Positions 1 through 6,955 of a stretch of DNA of 10,297 bases are shown piece by piece (within the stretch, counting starts at the first letter, position 1; the number at the start of each line of letters is the position of its first letter). The stretch covers positions 1 to 10,297 of the forward strand of contig DAHWFG010000591.1 in NCBI GenBank assembly GCA_027325115.1. The letters are read 5' to 3'. Origin of the DNA: JAKBCQ01 sp021807585 (GTDB lineage Bacteria > Planctomycetota > Planctomycetia > Isosphaerales > Isosphaeraceae). Both the position numbers and the translations under genes were made by a program. The notes below the pieces were generated by a model that saw only the letters and a list, made by a program, of their open reading frames with translations, searched no databases and had not been told where the DNA came from.

Positions 1-167
1 TCCCAATCGTCGATCGCCTCGTCCGACCGCAAAACGCGGTCGGCGAGATCGGCGCGCGAGTCGCAAAGCGCATGAATCGCGGTGTGGATCAGCTCCTCCA
101 CCGTCGCCGCGAGCTTGAGAATCTCGCACGTCAGCCGCTCCATGTCGCGAAAAAAATGGTTGAGCAA
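1..167 (-). CDS. phoU: Phosphate transport regulator PhoU, N-terminal part (cut by window start)
   Basis: PhoU is a cytoplasmic helical-bundle protein that couples the Pst transporter to the PhoR kinase and restrains the Pho response when phosphate is plentiful. Only the first 55 codons are visible; the rest lies beyond position 1. The translation contains MERLTCEILKLAATVEELI and then VLRSDEAIDDW, which fit the first helical hairpin of PhoU proteins, where a long amphipathic helix is followed by a conserved acidic D-E-x-I-D-x-x segment. I chose a TTG start at 167-165 because AGGAG stands 8 nt upstream and the usual residues before the first helix (LNHFFRDMERL) are then included. The ATG at 143-141 would cut into the helix and has no clear ribosome site. 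The gene follows pstB after 78 nt, the usual order in pst operons. Identification rests on the short segment plus strong context. Confidence 0.85.
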   Translation of the reverse strand, partial: MLNHFFRDMERLTCEILKLAATVEELIHTAIHALCDSRADLADRVLRSDEAIDDW

Positions 168-175
168 ATATGCAA

Positions 176-180
176 CTCCT
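176..180 (-). promoter_or_regulatory. Ribosome binding site that decides the phoU start
   Basis: AGGAG on the minus strand, 8 nt before TTG at 167. It is one of the strongest Shine-Dalgarno matches in the window and favours the TTG start over the ATG eight codons further in. Confidence 0.6.
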
Positions 181-245
181 GATGAATTACCGGGACGATT
201 CGTGGTCGATCGCTCCAGGAACAACGCGCGAGCCAAATCGTTCGA

Positions 246-1166
246 TCAACCGATCCTCCCCGTGATGTACGCCTCGGTGCGCGGATCCTTGGGATTCGTG
301 AATAATCGATCGGTCGCGCTGAATTCCGCCAAAACTCCCGTCCGATGCCCGTCCGCCAAGGCCTCGTCGGGCATCAAACACGCCGTCATATCGCTGACGC
401 GACGCGCTTGTTGCATGTTATGCGTCACAATTACAATTGTATACTCATCTTTAAGATCGTCCATCAAATCCTCGACCCGCGCCGTCGAAACGGGATCAAG
501 CGCCGAGCACGGTTCGTCCATCAAAATCACCTCGGGCTCGACCGCGAGCGTGCGCGCAATGCAAAGCCTTTGCTGCTGCCCTCCCGAAAGCTCGAGCCCC
601 GATTCACGCAGCTTCCCTTTCACCTCGTCCCAAAGCGCGGCGCGACGGAGCGAACGCTCCACGAGCTCGTCCATATCCCCCTGATAACCGTTGATTCGCG
701 CGCCCCAAGCCACATTCTGATAAATCGTTTTGGGAAACGGATTCGGCCGCTGGAACACCATGCCGATTCGCCGCCTCAGCGTGACGGGATCGGTCGACGA
801 CGCCGCGATGTCGACCCCCTCAAACCACAAATTCCCCTCCGAACGAGCCCCAGGGATCAGGTCGTTCATCCGATTGAAACACCGCAAGAGCGTGCTCTTG
901 CCGCACCCCGACGGGCCGATCAGCGCCGTGATCCGATTCCGCGGAATCGCGATCGTGATCTCGCGCAACGCGAGCAAAGTATTATAATATACCGATAAAT
1001 TATGCGTTTCGAGCACCGCGTCGGTCGAACGCGGCGGAGCGATCGCTTCGGCGGAGTCTCCCGCGGGGCTCGTTTTGAGCGCCGAAACATCCCCCGTCGG
1101 GGACGACTGAGACTGCGTCCGGGGCGCCGTTTCCGCATCGCCGCCGACCCTTGGTTCGGGATTCAT
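246..1166 (-). CDS. pstB: Phosphate ABC transporter ATP-binding protein PstB
   Basis: PstB is the cytoplasmic ATPase that drives high-affinity phosphate import through PstC and PstA. Over 306 residues the protein shows Walker A GPSGCGKS at 84-91, the Q-loop with the PstB-typical FQRPNPFP at 138-145, the signature LSGGQQQR at 193-200, Walker B VILMDEP at 213-219 and the switch histidine in THNMQQA (H249). It ends in TEAYITGRIG, the usual PstB tail. PstB proteins are typically about 250-260 residues; here about 50 extra residues rich in Ser, Ala, Pro, Thr and Asp precede the first strand. The ATG at 1166 has only a weak GTGAG 5 nt upstream. A GTG at codon 51, just before LETHNLSVYY, would give a normal-sized protein, so the extension may or may not be translated. 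The gene lies 24 nt after pstA and 78 nt before phoU. Confidence 0.96.
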   Translation of the reverse strand: MNPEPRVGGDAETAPRTQSQSSPTGDVSALKTSPAGDSAEAIAPPRSTDAVLETHNLSVYYNTLLALREITIAIPRNRITALIGPSGCGKSTLLRCFNRMNDLIPGARSEGNLWFEGVDIAASSTDPVTLRRRIGMVFQRPNPFPKTIYQNVAWGARINGYQGDMDELVERSLRRAALWDEVKGKLRESGLELSGGQQQRLCIARTLAVEPEVILMDEPCSALDPVSTARVEDLMDDLKDEYTIVIVTHNMQQARRVSDMTACLMPDEALADGHRTGVLAEFSATDRLFTNPKDPRTEAYITGRIG

Positions 1167-1190
1167 ATACGCTCACTTATCATCATGAAA

Positions 1191-2114
1191 TCAGCCTCGA
1201 TTCGAAGCCGCTCGACGGTTCCTCAGCACGATCGCGACCGAGTTCATCAAAAACAAGATCGCCAGCAGGATCAAGATCCCGCCGGACGCGACCGGTTTGA
1301 AACCGGGATCGGCCTCTTTGGCGTAATGATAAATCTCAACGGGGAGCGCCGTGTAACGATCAAACGGCGATCGCGGCACGAGCGGTATCGACGCCGCGGC
1401 GCCCACCATCAACAACGGCGCCGTTTCTCCAATCGCGCGGCTGATCGCCAAAATCGTTCCCGTCATGATTCCAGGTAATGCACACGGCAACACGTGATCA
1501 CGAATTACCTGCCAGCGCGATCCTCCCAGCGCCAATGCCCCCTGACGCAGGCTCGCGGGAACCGTTCGGAGCGCCTCCTGCGTCGTGATCACAATCACCG
1601 GCAACACCAGCAAACCAAGCGTGAGCGACCCCGTCCAGAGCGTCGGACCCAGCGCCAATCGCTTTAATCCAAAAGCGCGGGCGAACAACGCCAAACCTAA
1701 AATTCCGTACACAATCGAGGGGACCCCCGCCAAATTGGCGATGTTCGTTTGAATGAACCTGCGCAACCGGTTCGGCGCCGAATACTCCTCAAGAAACACC
1801 GCGGCGCCCACCCCCACCGGAATCGCCAGGAAAATGACGAGCGAAAGCAGCCAAACCGTCCCCCAGATCCCCGCCTTGTAACCCGACCGATCGGGATCAA
1901 TCGACCCGAACCGACCTGTCAACTTATACAAAAATTCAAAAATCGGAACATCGCTCAGTTGCACGACGACCGAGCGGATCATGATGAACAACACCACGAC
2001 GCCGATCGACGTCGCGACAAAACATGCCACGCCGAACGCCGCGCCGAAAAGCTTACGGCGCAACCTCCGAGGGCGAAAATCCCCCCCCGATCGCGCGGCG
2101 ACCGCCGGAATCAT
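1191..2114 (-). CDS. pstA: Phosphate ABC transporter permease PstA
   Basis: PstA is one of the two inner-membrane permeases forming the phosphate channel. The 307-residue protein has a basic N-terminus, a first membrane segment near 24-46, and further hydrophobic segments near 84-106, 126-146, 164-178, 215-240 and 277-297. This fits the six-segment ABC permease fold. The coupling (EAA-like) loop that docks on PstB is at about 190-215 (QGALALGGSRWQVIRDHVLP), followed by AISRAIGETAPL, a block typical of PstA and PstC. The start is certain: AAGGAG at 2128-2123 is 8 nt upstream, and the ATG overlaps the pstC TGA as ATGA, implying coupled translation of the two permeases at equal dose. The N-terminus contains an 8-G run at 2081-2088 coding for Gly-Gly. 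Confidence 0.96.
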   Translation of the reverse strand: MIPAVAARSGGDFRPRRLRRKLFGAAFGVACFVATSIGVVVLFIMIRSVVVQLSDVPIFEFLYKLTGRFGSIDPDRSGYKAGIWGTVWLLSLVIFLAIPVGVGAAVFLEEYSAPNRLRRFIQTNIANLAGVPSIVYGILGLALFARAFGLKRLALGPTLWTGSLTLGLLVLPVIVITTQEALRTVPASLRQGALALGGSRWQVIRDHVLPCALPGIMTGTILAISRAIGETAPLLMVGAAASIPLVPRSPFDRYTALPVEIYHYAKEADPGFKPVASGGILILLAILFLMNSVAIVLRNRRAASNRG

Positions 2115-3061
2115 GGCGTCGACTCCTTATACCGCCTGATCACCGCCCCTGATAACATATTTAAACATAACGTGATAAAAAACAACGTCATCCCGACGGC
2201 GAATAGCGAGAGATATTCAGCCGAACCGTACGAAGCCTCGCCGTTCGTCACCGCCACGATGTAAGCCGTCATCGTTTCGATCGATGTAAACGGATTGAGT
2301 TTGATTTGCGCCAGGCTTCCCGCGGCCAGCACCACCGCCATCGTCTCGCCAATCGCGCGACTGATCGCCAGAATGAACGAAGCCGCGACCCCCGAAAACG
2401 ACGCCGGTAATACGATCCGCGTCGCCACCTCGAACTTCGTCGCTCCCAACGCATAGCCCGCCTCGCGCAACGATCGAGGCGCCGCCGAAAGAACGTCCTC
2501 GCTCAACGACGATACGAGTGGAACAATCATAATGCCCACCACGATACAACCGCTGAACGCGTTGAACTGCTCGACCCGAATCCCCAAAGGAGCGAGCACG
2601 CTTTGAAGCCAGGGTGTGATCACCGTAAGAGCCAGATAGCCGTAGACAATCGTCGGAATCCCCGCGAGCAGTTCAAGCGTCGGTTTCAGAACGCGACGCA
2701 GCCGCTCGGGAGCGTATTCGCTCAAAAAAATCGCGCTCAAAAGACCGATCGGCAACGCCACCAACGACGATCCCACCGCAATCACAAACGTCCCCCATAA
2801 CAACGGCGGCAGCCCAAACCGAGGTCGAGCCGATTTGAAATCGATCTCCGTCCCCGTGAAAAACTCAAACATGCCGATCTTCGACACGCGAAAAAACGAA
2901 ATCGTCTCCCCCCCCAACACCCCCAAAATCAAAACCGTCGTCACAATCGTGATCAGCGCGCATCCGAACAGCAAAAACCCCGTCGCCGCCCCCTGCGCGT
3001 TACGCAACCGCGAAGGACCGCTCCAATTCGATCGGTTCGATTCGGGTTCAATCTTAATCAT
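2111..3061 (-). CDS. pstC: Phosphate ABC transporter permease PstC
   Basis: PstC is the partner permease of PstA in the high-affinity phosphate importer. The 316-residue protein has a polar N-terminus, a first membrane segment at about 26-50, then segments near 88-114, 131-150, 170-187, 222-247 and 284-306. The coupling loop REAGYALGATKFEVATRIVL (199-218) is followed by LAISRAIGETMAV (231-243), the conserved PstC/PstA block, and the family's LAGIPTIVYGY motif sits at 132-142. Length is normal. The ATG at 3061 is preceded only by a weak AGAAG, whereas the next gene has a strong site. The gene begins 92 nt after pstS, the largest gap inside the pst group, and ends in an ATGA overlap with pstA. 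An 8-G run at 2908-2915 codes for Gly-Gly within or just after the first membrane segment. Confidence 0.96.
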   Translation of the reverse strand: MIKIEPESNRSNWSGPSRLRNAQGAATGFLLFGCALITIVTTVLILGVLGGETISFFRVSKIGMFEFFTGTEIDFKSARPRFGLPPLLWGTFVIAVGSSLVALPIGLLSAIFLSEYAPERLRRVLKPTLELLAGIPTIVYGYLALTVITPWLQSVLAPLGIRVEQFNAFSGCIVVGIMIVPLVSSLSEDVLSAAPRSLREAGYALGATKFEVATRIVLPASFSGVAASFILAISRAIGETMAVVLAAGSLAQIKLNPFTSIETMTAYIVAVTNGEASYGSAEYLSLFAVGMTLFFITLCLNMLSGAVIRRYKESTP

Positions 3062-3153
3062 AATTACTTCTATTCATAATATCAGACATTACAATCATAA
3101 TCGTTGAATCGATCATTAGCTCTCAAAACCCCGAGGTCGGCCGCCGAATGTGA
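3062..3153 (-). other. pstS-pstC intergenic spacer
   Basis: This 92-nt gap is AT-rich on its pstC side. I see a possible -10 hexamer TATTAT at 3081-3076 but no convincing -35 partner, so a secondary pstC promoter is only a possibility. On the pstS side there is a GC-rich stretch followed by GGGGTTTT, but the stems it can form are 3-4 bp, too weak to call a terminator. Partial transcription stop after pstS is common in pst operons, but this sequence does not demonstrate it. Confidence 0.3.
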
Positions 3154-4086
3154 TCATTTGGCCGCGGTTTTCGGCGTCTTCCGTTCGTTCTCCTTGCGAT
3201 CGTCGGCGGTCGGCGCCACGTACCCCCCCGCCTCGGCCAGCTCTTTCACGTTCGCCAGATAAAACGACACGAACTCCGCGACCTCGGGTCGACGCCGAAG
3301 CGCCGAACTTTTCACATAAATATAAAGAGGACGCGATAACGGAGCATACGTTTTATTATTGATCGTTTCCGACGCCGGTGCGACCGCCGGCGCGTCGGGC
3401 CCGTTTTGGATCGCGACCGACCGCACCCGCTTCTCGTTCGCCTTGTAATACGCGTAGCCGAAATAACCGATCGCGTCGCGATCGCCCGCCACCCCGTTCA
3501 CCAGAAGATTGTCGTCCGAGCTCGCCTGCACGTCCTTCCGTTGCGCACCCGTTTTTCCCACCGTCGCCTCGGTAAAAAAGTCGAACGTCCCCGAATCGTC
3601 GTCGGGGCTGTAAAAAACGATCTTCCGGTCGGGCCAGGAAGAATCAAGATCTTTCCAAGTTTTCACTCTAGAATCGGGCGCCCAAAGAGCCTTCAATTGT
3701 TGAACGCTTAACGATTTGACGAAATCGTTTTTGGGATTGACGACCACGGTGATCCCGTCGTAGCCGACCGTGAACCGCGTCCACTCGATCCCTTGCGCCC
3801 TCGCCTTCGATTCCTCGCCGGGCTTGGCCGGACGCGACGCGTCGACGATATCCACCTCGTTTTGCAGATAACGCGCAAATCCCCCCCCCGTCCCGTGCTC
3901 GTCGACGATCACCAGAACCTCGGGCTTCTGTTTGCGATAAGCCTCTTGCGCCGCCATGCTGATCCGATAAACCGTGCTCGAGCCGTCGATCTGAATCGGC
4001 TCCCCCGATTCATCGCCCCCCCGGCATCCCACCGCGAGGCCGATCATAAGTATCGAATAAAACGCGCGTATCGTGCGAAATCGCAT
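3154..4086 (-). CDS. pstS: Phosphate-binding lipoprotein PstS
   Basis: PstS captures phosphate outside the inner membrane and delivers it to PstC-PstA. Numbered from the ATG at 4086, the protein has 310 residues. A basic n-region (MRFRTIR) and hydrophobic core lead to lipobox LAVGC with the lipidated Cys at 21. Phosphate-loop motifs follow: IDGSSTVYRIS (33-43), DEHGTGGGFARYL (62-74), DIVDASRPA (79-87) and SPDDDSGTFDFFTE (160-173). The last resembles the PxxDSGTFDFFTE version of cyanobacterial and related PstS proteins rather than the Arg-containing E. coli loop. The C-terminus ends in a charged tail (DDRKENERK). The start is uncertain. The ATG gives a canonical signal peptide but no Shine-Dalgarno site; a GTG at 4119 has GGGAG 9 nt upstream; a TTG at 4125 is also in frame. 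The phosphate-site Gly-Gly-Gly is coded within a 9-G run at 3881-3889. Confidence 0.95.
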   Translation of the reverse strand: MRFRTIRAFYSILMIGLAVGCRGGDESGEPIQIDGSSTVYRISMAAQEAYRKQKPEVLVIVDEHGTGGGFARYLQNEVDIVDASRPAKPGEESKARAQGIEWTRFTVGYDGITVVVNPKNDFVKSLSVQQLKALWAPDSRVKTWKDLDSSWPDRKIVFYSPDDDSGTFDFFTEATVGKTGAQRKDVQASSDDNLLVNGVAGDRDAIGYFGYAYYKANEKRVRSVAIQNGPDAPAVAPASETINNKTYAPLSRPLYIYVKSSALRRRPEVAEFVSFYLANVKELAEAGGYVAPTADDRKENERKTPKTAAK

Positions 4087-4133
4087 GTCGGTCACAATCG
4101 ATGAAGGTCGTTCGATCACAAGCAAGAACTCCC

Positions 4134-4178
4134 AGTATAATAGGCGGTTATGAAGGTCTCGTGAAGACCGCGTAACTT
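4134..4178 (-). promoter_or_regulatory. Candidate PHO box and promoter for pstSCAB-phoU
   Basis: On the minus strand the 7-mers AAGTTAC (4178-4172), TCTTCAC (4167-4161) and CCTTCAT (4156-4150) begin exactly 11 nt apart. The last two share a TTCA core and the first is looser. This is the architecture of PhoB-type PHO boxes (7-bp repeats with 4-bp spacers; E. coli half-site CTGTCAT/C), with 4-5 of 7 matches to that half-site. Ten nt after the last repeat is TATACT (4139-4134), overlapping TATTAT (4142-4137), either of which could be a -10 hexamer. Transcription would then start near 4127-4130. The 64-nt phoR-pstS gap also contains an inverted repeat GGTCT/AGACC (4166-4152) overlapping the repeats. 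What is seen is the periodicity and the -10-like hexamer; PhoB binding is inferred. Confidence 0.5.
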
Positions 4179-4189
4179 CGGCGGTAAGA

Positions 4190-5995
4190 TCATGTCGGCG
4201 CTCGCATACTGGGAAGACGAACCGTAAAGCGCGATCCCGCTCCCACCCGACTCGCCACCGTCACGCTCCCTCCCAACGTCTGCGCGATGTGTTTCACGAT
4301 CGAAAGCCCCAGCCCCGTCCCGCCCAGCTCGCGGCTCCGCGCCTTGTCCACCCGATAAAACCGCTCGAATATCCGCGAGATGTCCTCGCGAGGAATCCCG
4401 ATCCCCGAATCGGTCACCTCGATCACCACCTGATCGGGATCCCGCGCCGATCGACACGAAACCCGCACCGATCCACCTTCAGGTGTATATTTGATTGCAT
4501 TATCGATCAAGTTATCGAGAATCTGCCGTATCGCCTCCTCGTCCGCCCGCACGTAAAGCAAACGATCCCCCGTTTCAATCTCGTCCATCCCGTACGAAAG
4601 CCGCTTCGCCTCGGCGCGGCCGCGATGGCTCTCGACCCGCTCACGCGCCGCGGGGATCACGTCGAGCGGACCGTGACGAAACGGATCCTGACCCGATTCC
4701 AATCGTGCTAAACTCAGCATATCCAATATCAACTGATTCAACCGATCCGCCTGTTCGTCAATATGCTTAAGAAATCGTATATTAACTTTATCGTCCTTGA
4801 GCGCCCAATCAATCAACGTCTCGGTATAAGCTTTAATCGAAGCGAGCGGCGTCTTCAGCTCGTGCGATGCGTTGGCCACGAAATCCTGCCTCATCCGTTC
4901 GAGCCGACGCAGCTCGGTGATGTCGTGGAACACGAGCACCGCCGCCGAAGGAGGAGGGCCCGGCAAAAGCGTTCCATGAACCGCGAGCAACCGCGCCTGA
5001 ACCCTCGGCAAGCCGTCGAGGCTCGCGAGCGCAATCTGACCCTTATAAGGATCGGGTCCCGCCAACGTCGCCTCGACGACGTCCTGAATCTGTGGGCTCC
5101 GGATCAACTCGGGTACGAGCCGGCCGACCGATCCCGACGACAGTCCGAACAGCCGATTCGCCCCCGCGTTCGCGAACAACAGCCGACGACGCGCATCGAC
5201 CGCCATCACCCCCTCCTCCATCACGCTCAATACCGCTCCCAATTGCCTCCGATCACGCTCGAGCGCGTCGATCCGTTCTTCGAGCCTCGGAAACGCCGCG
5301 TCGACCAGCGTCGCCAGCGGTCGGAGCGATCCTTCAATCCCCGCCGCAACCGGTCGCGTCCGCCTCCCCTCCTCAAGCGAAGCCACCGCACGCGACATCT
5401 CACCCACCGATCGCCTCAACGATCGCTCAAAGCTTGAAGCAATCCCCCAAACCGAGCCGCAAGCTAACAGCGCCGCCGCCAGAGTAAGCCTGCCGAGACG
5501 ACCCGACTCGGCGTCGATCGACGATCGATCGCGAGCCACCCGAACCAACGAAACCGGCTTACCTCGCTCCCACCGCGCCGATCGCACCGTCGCGATCTCG
5601 TGCAGCCTGGGAAGACCCGTCGAATTCTCCTCCGACAAAGGTATCAACGCGATCGCACGCCGCGTCTCGGCCTCAATCGCGCGCCGACGCAAGTCCGCCG
5701 AAGGCCCGCTCAACGCCGGATACCCGGCGATATAATCTCCCTCTATGCTATGATAACTCGCCGTCATCCCCGAACCCGCCAACGTGTCGTCAAGAATCCG
5801 TACGATCGTCGCGGGCTCGGAATCACGCGACTCCTCGATCCGCTCGGCCGCAATCCGAGCCGACCGCGCCGTCTCTCGCCGAGCCGACGCAATCCGACCC
5901 CGCTCGTTCGCATCGATAAACGCGACCCCGAGCGCAATGATCGAAACACCAGTCGCTCCTAATATCATCACAAAACGAATCGACATCGGCGCCAT
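4190..5995 (-). CDS. phoR: Phosphate-regulon sensor histidine kinase PhoR
   Basis: This 601-residue membrane kinase is placed as the sensor of the Pho two-component system. In order it has TM1 at about 7-27, an extracytoplasmic region of about 140 residues, TM2 at about 169-187, a linker/HAMP-like region to about 245, and a PAS-like domain at about 248-360 (VMEEGVMAVDARRRLLFANA). The HisKA dimerisation domain follows with FVANASHELKTPL (phosphoacceptor H378), then the ATPase domain with N-box DNLIDNAIKYT (494-504), G1 DSGIGIP (529-535), F-box FERFYRVD (543-550) and G2 GGTGLGLSIV (558-567). All catalytic motifs are intact. The sizeable sensor loop resembles PhoR of Bacillus and other phyla rather than E. 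coli PhoR, which lacks one. The start has AAGG 6 nt upstream. PhoR is assigned from architecture and its position 64 nt before pstS. No response regulator gene accompanies it in the window. Confidence 0.9.
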   Translation of the reverse strand: MAPMSIRFVMILGATGVSIIALGVAFIDANERGRIASARRETARSARIAAERIEESRDSEPATIVRILDDTLAGSGMTASYHSIEGDYIAGYPALSGPSADLRRRAIEAETRRAIALIPLSEENSTGLPRLHEIATVRSARWERGKPVSLVRVARDRSSIDAESGRLGRLTLAAALLACGSVWGIASSFERSLRRSVGEMSRAVASLEEGRRTRPVAAGIEGSLRPLATLVDAAFPRLEERIDALERDRRQLGAVLSVMEEGVMAVDARRRLLFANAGANRLFGLSSGSVGRLVPELIRSPQIQDVVEATLAGPDPYKGQIALASLDGLPRVQARLLAVHGTLLPGPPPSAAVLVFHDITELRRLERMRQDFVANASHELKTPLASIKAYTETLIDWALKDDKVNIRFLKHIDEQADRLNQLILDMLSLARLESGQDPFRHGPLDVIPAARERVESHRGRAEAKRLSYGMDEIETGDRLLYVRADEEAIRQILDNLIDNAIKYTPEGGSVRVSCRSARDPDQVVIEVTDSGIGIPREDISRIFERFYRVDKARSRELGGTGLGLSIVKHIAQTLGGSVTVASRVGAGSRFTVRLPSMRAPT

Positions 5996-6028
5996 TCTCG
6001 ACCTTCAATCAGGGAATCGCCCCCCCGA

Positions 6029-6955
6029 TCACGATCGACCCCCGTCGATCCGCGACGCAATCCGTAAAGCCAACGCTAAAGAATTCATACGCGTGCATGT
6101 CGTATCGGATCGCGACATAAACACCACCGGCTTCGTCGTGCCGCGCAACACCCCGCCGAACCGACACGGCGCCGTGTACATGATCGCCTTCACCGTCAGA
6201 TTCGCCGAAACCAGATTGGGAAAGATCAACACGTCCGCAGCGCCGATCACCTCGCCGCCGATCCGCTTCTTCTCCCCCGCGTCCGCCGCCAACGCCAAAT
6301 CGAACGAAAGCGGACCCTGCACCTTGCACGCCCCAAACTCTCCCGTCGCGCTCCGCCGAACAATCTCAGCCGCCTCGATCGTCTCGGGCATCGTCGCACT
6401 CACCTTCTCGGTCGCAGCCATCATCGCAACCTTCGGAATCCGCTCTCCCAAAGCCCACGCGACCTCGATCGCAGCCCGCAGAATCGCGGTCTTATGCGCG
6501 AACGCCGGCTTAACCATAATTCCAGTATCCGCCATCAAAAACCGCCGCACAGGATCCTCAAGCTCGATCAACACCACCTGACAAATCGACCGCCCCGACC
6601 TCAATCCCCGCTCGGGATCAAGCACCGCCTCCATCAAACTCGGCGTCGAAACAAGTCCCTTCATCAGCAAATCTGCACGGCCCAATTTCACCTCGGCGGT
6701 CGCCGCGATCGCCGAAGCCTCGTCGTCGACGGCGTCGATCAACTGAAAATCCTCGAGATCGATCCGCGATTCGCGCGCAATCCGTTTGATCTCGCGAACC
6801 GGACCCGCGACGATCGGCTTCACCCAGCCGCGATCGCACGCCGCCCGCAACGCCTCAAGAACCGTCTTGTCGGCGCCCCCCGCCGCGGCCGCCGAAACCC
6901 TCCCCTTACGCGCGTCCGCCTCGGCGTAAAGCTCGTTATATCCATCAAGAGGCAT
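6029..6955 (-). CDS. Phosphate acetyl/butyryltransferase family protein
   Basis: Members of this family (Pta/Ptb, phosphotransacylases) interconvert acyl-CoA plus phosphate with acyl-phosphate plus CoA in the cytoplasm. The 308-residue length fits phosphate butyryltransferase or the transacylase part of hydratase/transacylase fusions. Family blocks visible are ADLLMKGLVSTPSLMEAVL (94-112), ADTGIMVKPAFAHK (142-155), the CKVQGPLSFDLAL segment (210-222), ADVLIFPNLVSANLTVKA (240-257) and KPVVFMSRSDTTCTRMNSLA (275-294). The active-site Ser-Arg pair is present (S281, R282), but the acidic residue usually found six or seven positions further on is Cys/Thr here, so substrate or activity may differ. 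The start has GGAG 5 nt upstream and overlaps the crotonase gene by 11 nt; phoR follows after 33 nt. The exact acyl substrate cannot be read from the sequence. Confidence 0.85.
   Translation of the reverse strand: MPLDGYNELYAEADARKGRVSAAAAGGADKTVLEALRAACDRGWVKPIVAGPVREIKRIARESRIDLEDFQLIDAVDDEASAIAATAEVKLGRADLLMKGLVSTPSLMEAVLDPERGLRSGRSICQVVLIELEDPVRRFLMADTGIMVKPAFAHKTAILRAAIEVAWALGERIPKVAMMAATEKVSATMPETIEAAEIVRRSATGEFGACKVQGPLSFDLALAADAGEKKRIGGEVIGAADVLIFPNLVSANLTVKAIMYTAPCRFGGVLRGTTKPVVFMSRSDTTCTRMNSLALALRIASRIDGGRS

Noticed and set aside
3062..3105. PHO-box-like CAT repeats upstream of pstC
   Set aside because: The CAT trinucleotides are 12 and 9 nt apart, not at an 11-bp period, and fall in an AT-rich spacer where they are expected by chance.
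3110..3153. Possible intrinsic terminator after pstS (GC-rich stretch followed by GGGGTTTT on the minus strand)
   Set aside because: The best stems are only 3-4 bp and the T-run has four residues, so it does not meet the usual terminator pattern.
5784..6581. 265-codon plus-strand frame across the phoR/transacylase junction
   Set aside because: It runs antisense to two well-supported genes and its product has no recognisable domain.
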